The notes under the pieces are model-generated. The model was not told where the DNA came from and searched no databases. It saw only the letters and a list, made by a program, of their open reading frames with translations. Shown piece after piece: positions 63,530-64,000 of a stretch of DNA of 64,000 nucleotides (position 1 is the first letter of the stretch; each line of letters opens with the position of its first letter). The stretch lies in contig NZ_JABRVQ010000006.1 of assembly GCF_013248965.1 (NCBI RefSeq), forward strand, positions 1-64,000, given 5' to 3'. The DNA comes from Psychrobacter okhotskensis (GTDB lineage: Bacteria; Pseudomonadota; Gammaproteobacteria; Pseudomonadales; Moraxellaceae). Both the position numbers and the translations under genes were made by a program.

Positions 63530-64000
63530 TTACATTGAAATAGTGGTATTCACGCCGCGGCTTGCCTCATCATCAAACCAACGTGCAGTAACCGTCTTGG
63601 TCTGGGTGTAGAATTGTACCGCCTGCTTACCATAAGGACCGAGATCACCAAGTTTACTAGCACGCGAGCCTGAGAATGAGAACATCGGTAGTGGCACAGG
63701 AATTGGTAAGTTAATACCGATTTGACCGACTTGCACATCTTGTTGGAATTTATGTGCCGCAGCGCCTGACTGAGTAAAGATCGCCGTACCATTACCATGT
63801 GGGTTGGCATTCAATAGCTCAATCGCTTCATCAAGGTCAGCTGCACGCATGATACACAGAACAGGCCCAAAGATTTCTTGCTGATAAATTTGCATATCAC
63901 TTGTGACATTATCAAAGATAGTCGGTCCTACAAAGTTGCCTTTCTCATAGCCTTCGACAGTAATGCCACGACCATCAAGAATCAAGCTCGCCCCTTCTTC
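63530..64000 (-). CDS. mmsA: Methylmalonate-semialdehyde dehydrogenase, C-terminal part (cut by right edge)
   Basis: The frame is open to the right edge and contains the C-terminal 156 residues of a CoA-acylating aldehyde dehydrogenase: [44 protein letters not shown] and the late [17 protein letters not shown]-type segment with [10 protein letters not shown]. These match MmsA, which makes propionyl-CoA from methylmalonate semialdehyde. The catalytic Cys is outside the window. It is the upstream gene of the operon visible here. Confidence 0.92.
   Translation of the reverse strand, partial: EEGASLILDGRGITVEGYEKGNFVGPTIFDNVTSDMQIYQQEIFGPVLCIMRAADLDEAIELLNANPHGNGTAIFTQSGAAAHKFQQDVQVGQIGINLPIPVPLPMFSFSGSRASKLGDLGPYGKQAVQFYTQTKTVTARWFDDEASRGVNTTISM

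Noticed and set aside
1-64000. tRNA, rRNA or CRISPR loci
   Set aside because: No cloverleaf, rRNA-like or regularly spaced repeat pattern was seen by eye on either strand.

Overview
The window looks like core chromosome of a gammaproteobacterium of the family Moraxellaceae, most likely Psychrobacter. This is inferred from gene content and style: moderate GC with AT-rich spacers, an Hfq with a long Gly-rich tail, conserved gammaproteobacterial blocks (kdsD-kdsC-lptC-lptA-lptB, tsaE-mutL-miaA-hfq, lpxB-rnhB), a CcoS/TauE-type pair, and valine catabolism genes. I saw no tRNA, rRNA, CRISPR array, prophage or transposase gene.

Layout. 1-1.8 kb: end of an unidentified gene, then an arsR-arsC-arsH arsenic operon on the minus strand. 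2-8 kb: plus-strand genes ilvA, a PaiB-like flavoprotein, hslR, a low-molecular-weight phosphatase, murB and a DUF218 membrane protein. 7.9-9.3 kb: ccoS and a TauE/SafE-like membrane protein with a Met/His-rich tail. 9.4-18 kb: DEAD-box helicase, cold-shock protein, aroQ, ABC1 kinase, a voltage-gated-type K+ channel, yebC, ogt and ftsY. 18.3-26.6 kb: envelope genes, including a 50-aa lipoprotein, a pair of M16 proteases, an M15-type peptidase, rodA and rlpA. 26.7-37.6 kb (minus strand): radA, the LPS transport and Kdo block, then hfq, miaA, mutL, tsaE and a QueD-like gene. 38-45 kb: small and accessory genes (39-aa basic protein, YnfA, PhzF, a methyltransferase-like membrane protein, a Zn-ribbon membrane protein) and the carboxynorspermidine pair. 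45-57 kb: CAP-domain lipoprotein, rnhB, lpxB, DAHP synthase, pepN, pal, a phosphopantetheinyl transferase and an outer-membrane protein. 57.8-64 kb: an IclR regulator and a valine-degradation operon (mmsA, acyl-CoA dehydrogenase, enoyl-CoA hydratase, 3-hydroxyisobutyryl-CoA hydrolase, mmsB) cut by the right edge.

The most unusual signal is not a gene. Five short palindromic elements of about 150-170 bp, in two families, are scattered through the window (5580, 12086, 13676, 38267, 58650). All begin with GGG next to a TA dinucleotide, and the three intact ones have TA on both sides, as expected of miniature transposons that duplicate TA. None lies between divergent genes. Three of them start exactly inside a stop codon, so that TA plus the first G of the element makes the TAG stop of aroQ, of the ABC1 kinase gene and of the ynfA-like gene. 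Possible solitary element ends occur at 9310, 50312 and 53041. Otherwise the window is ordinary housekeeping DNA, and I found no convincing new multi-gene system.
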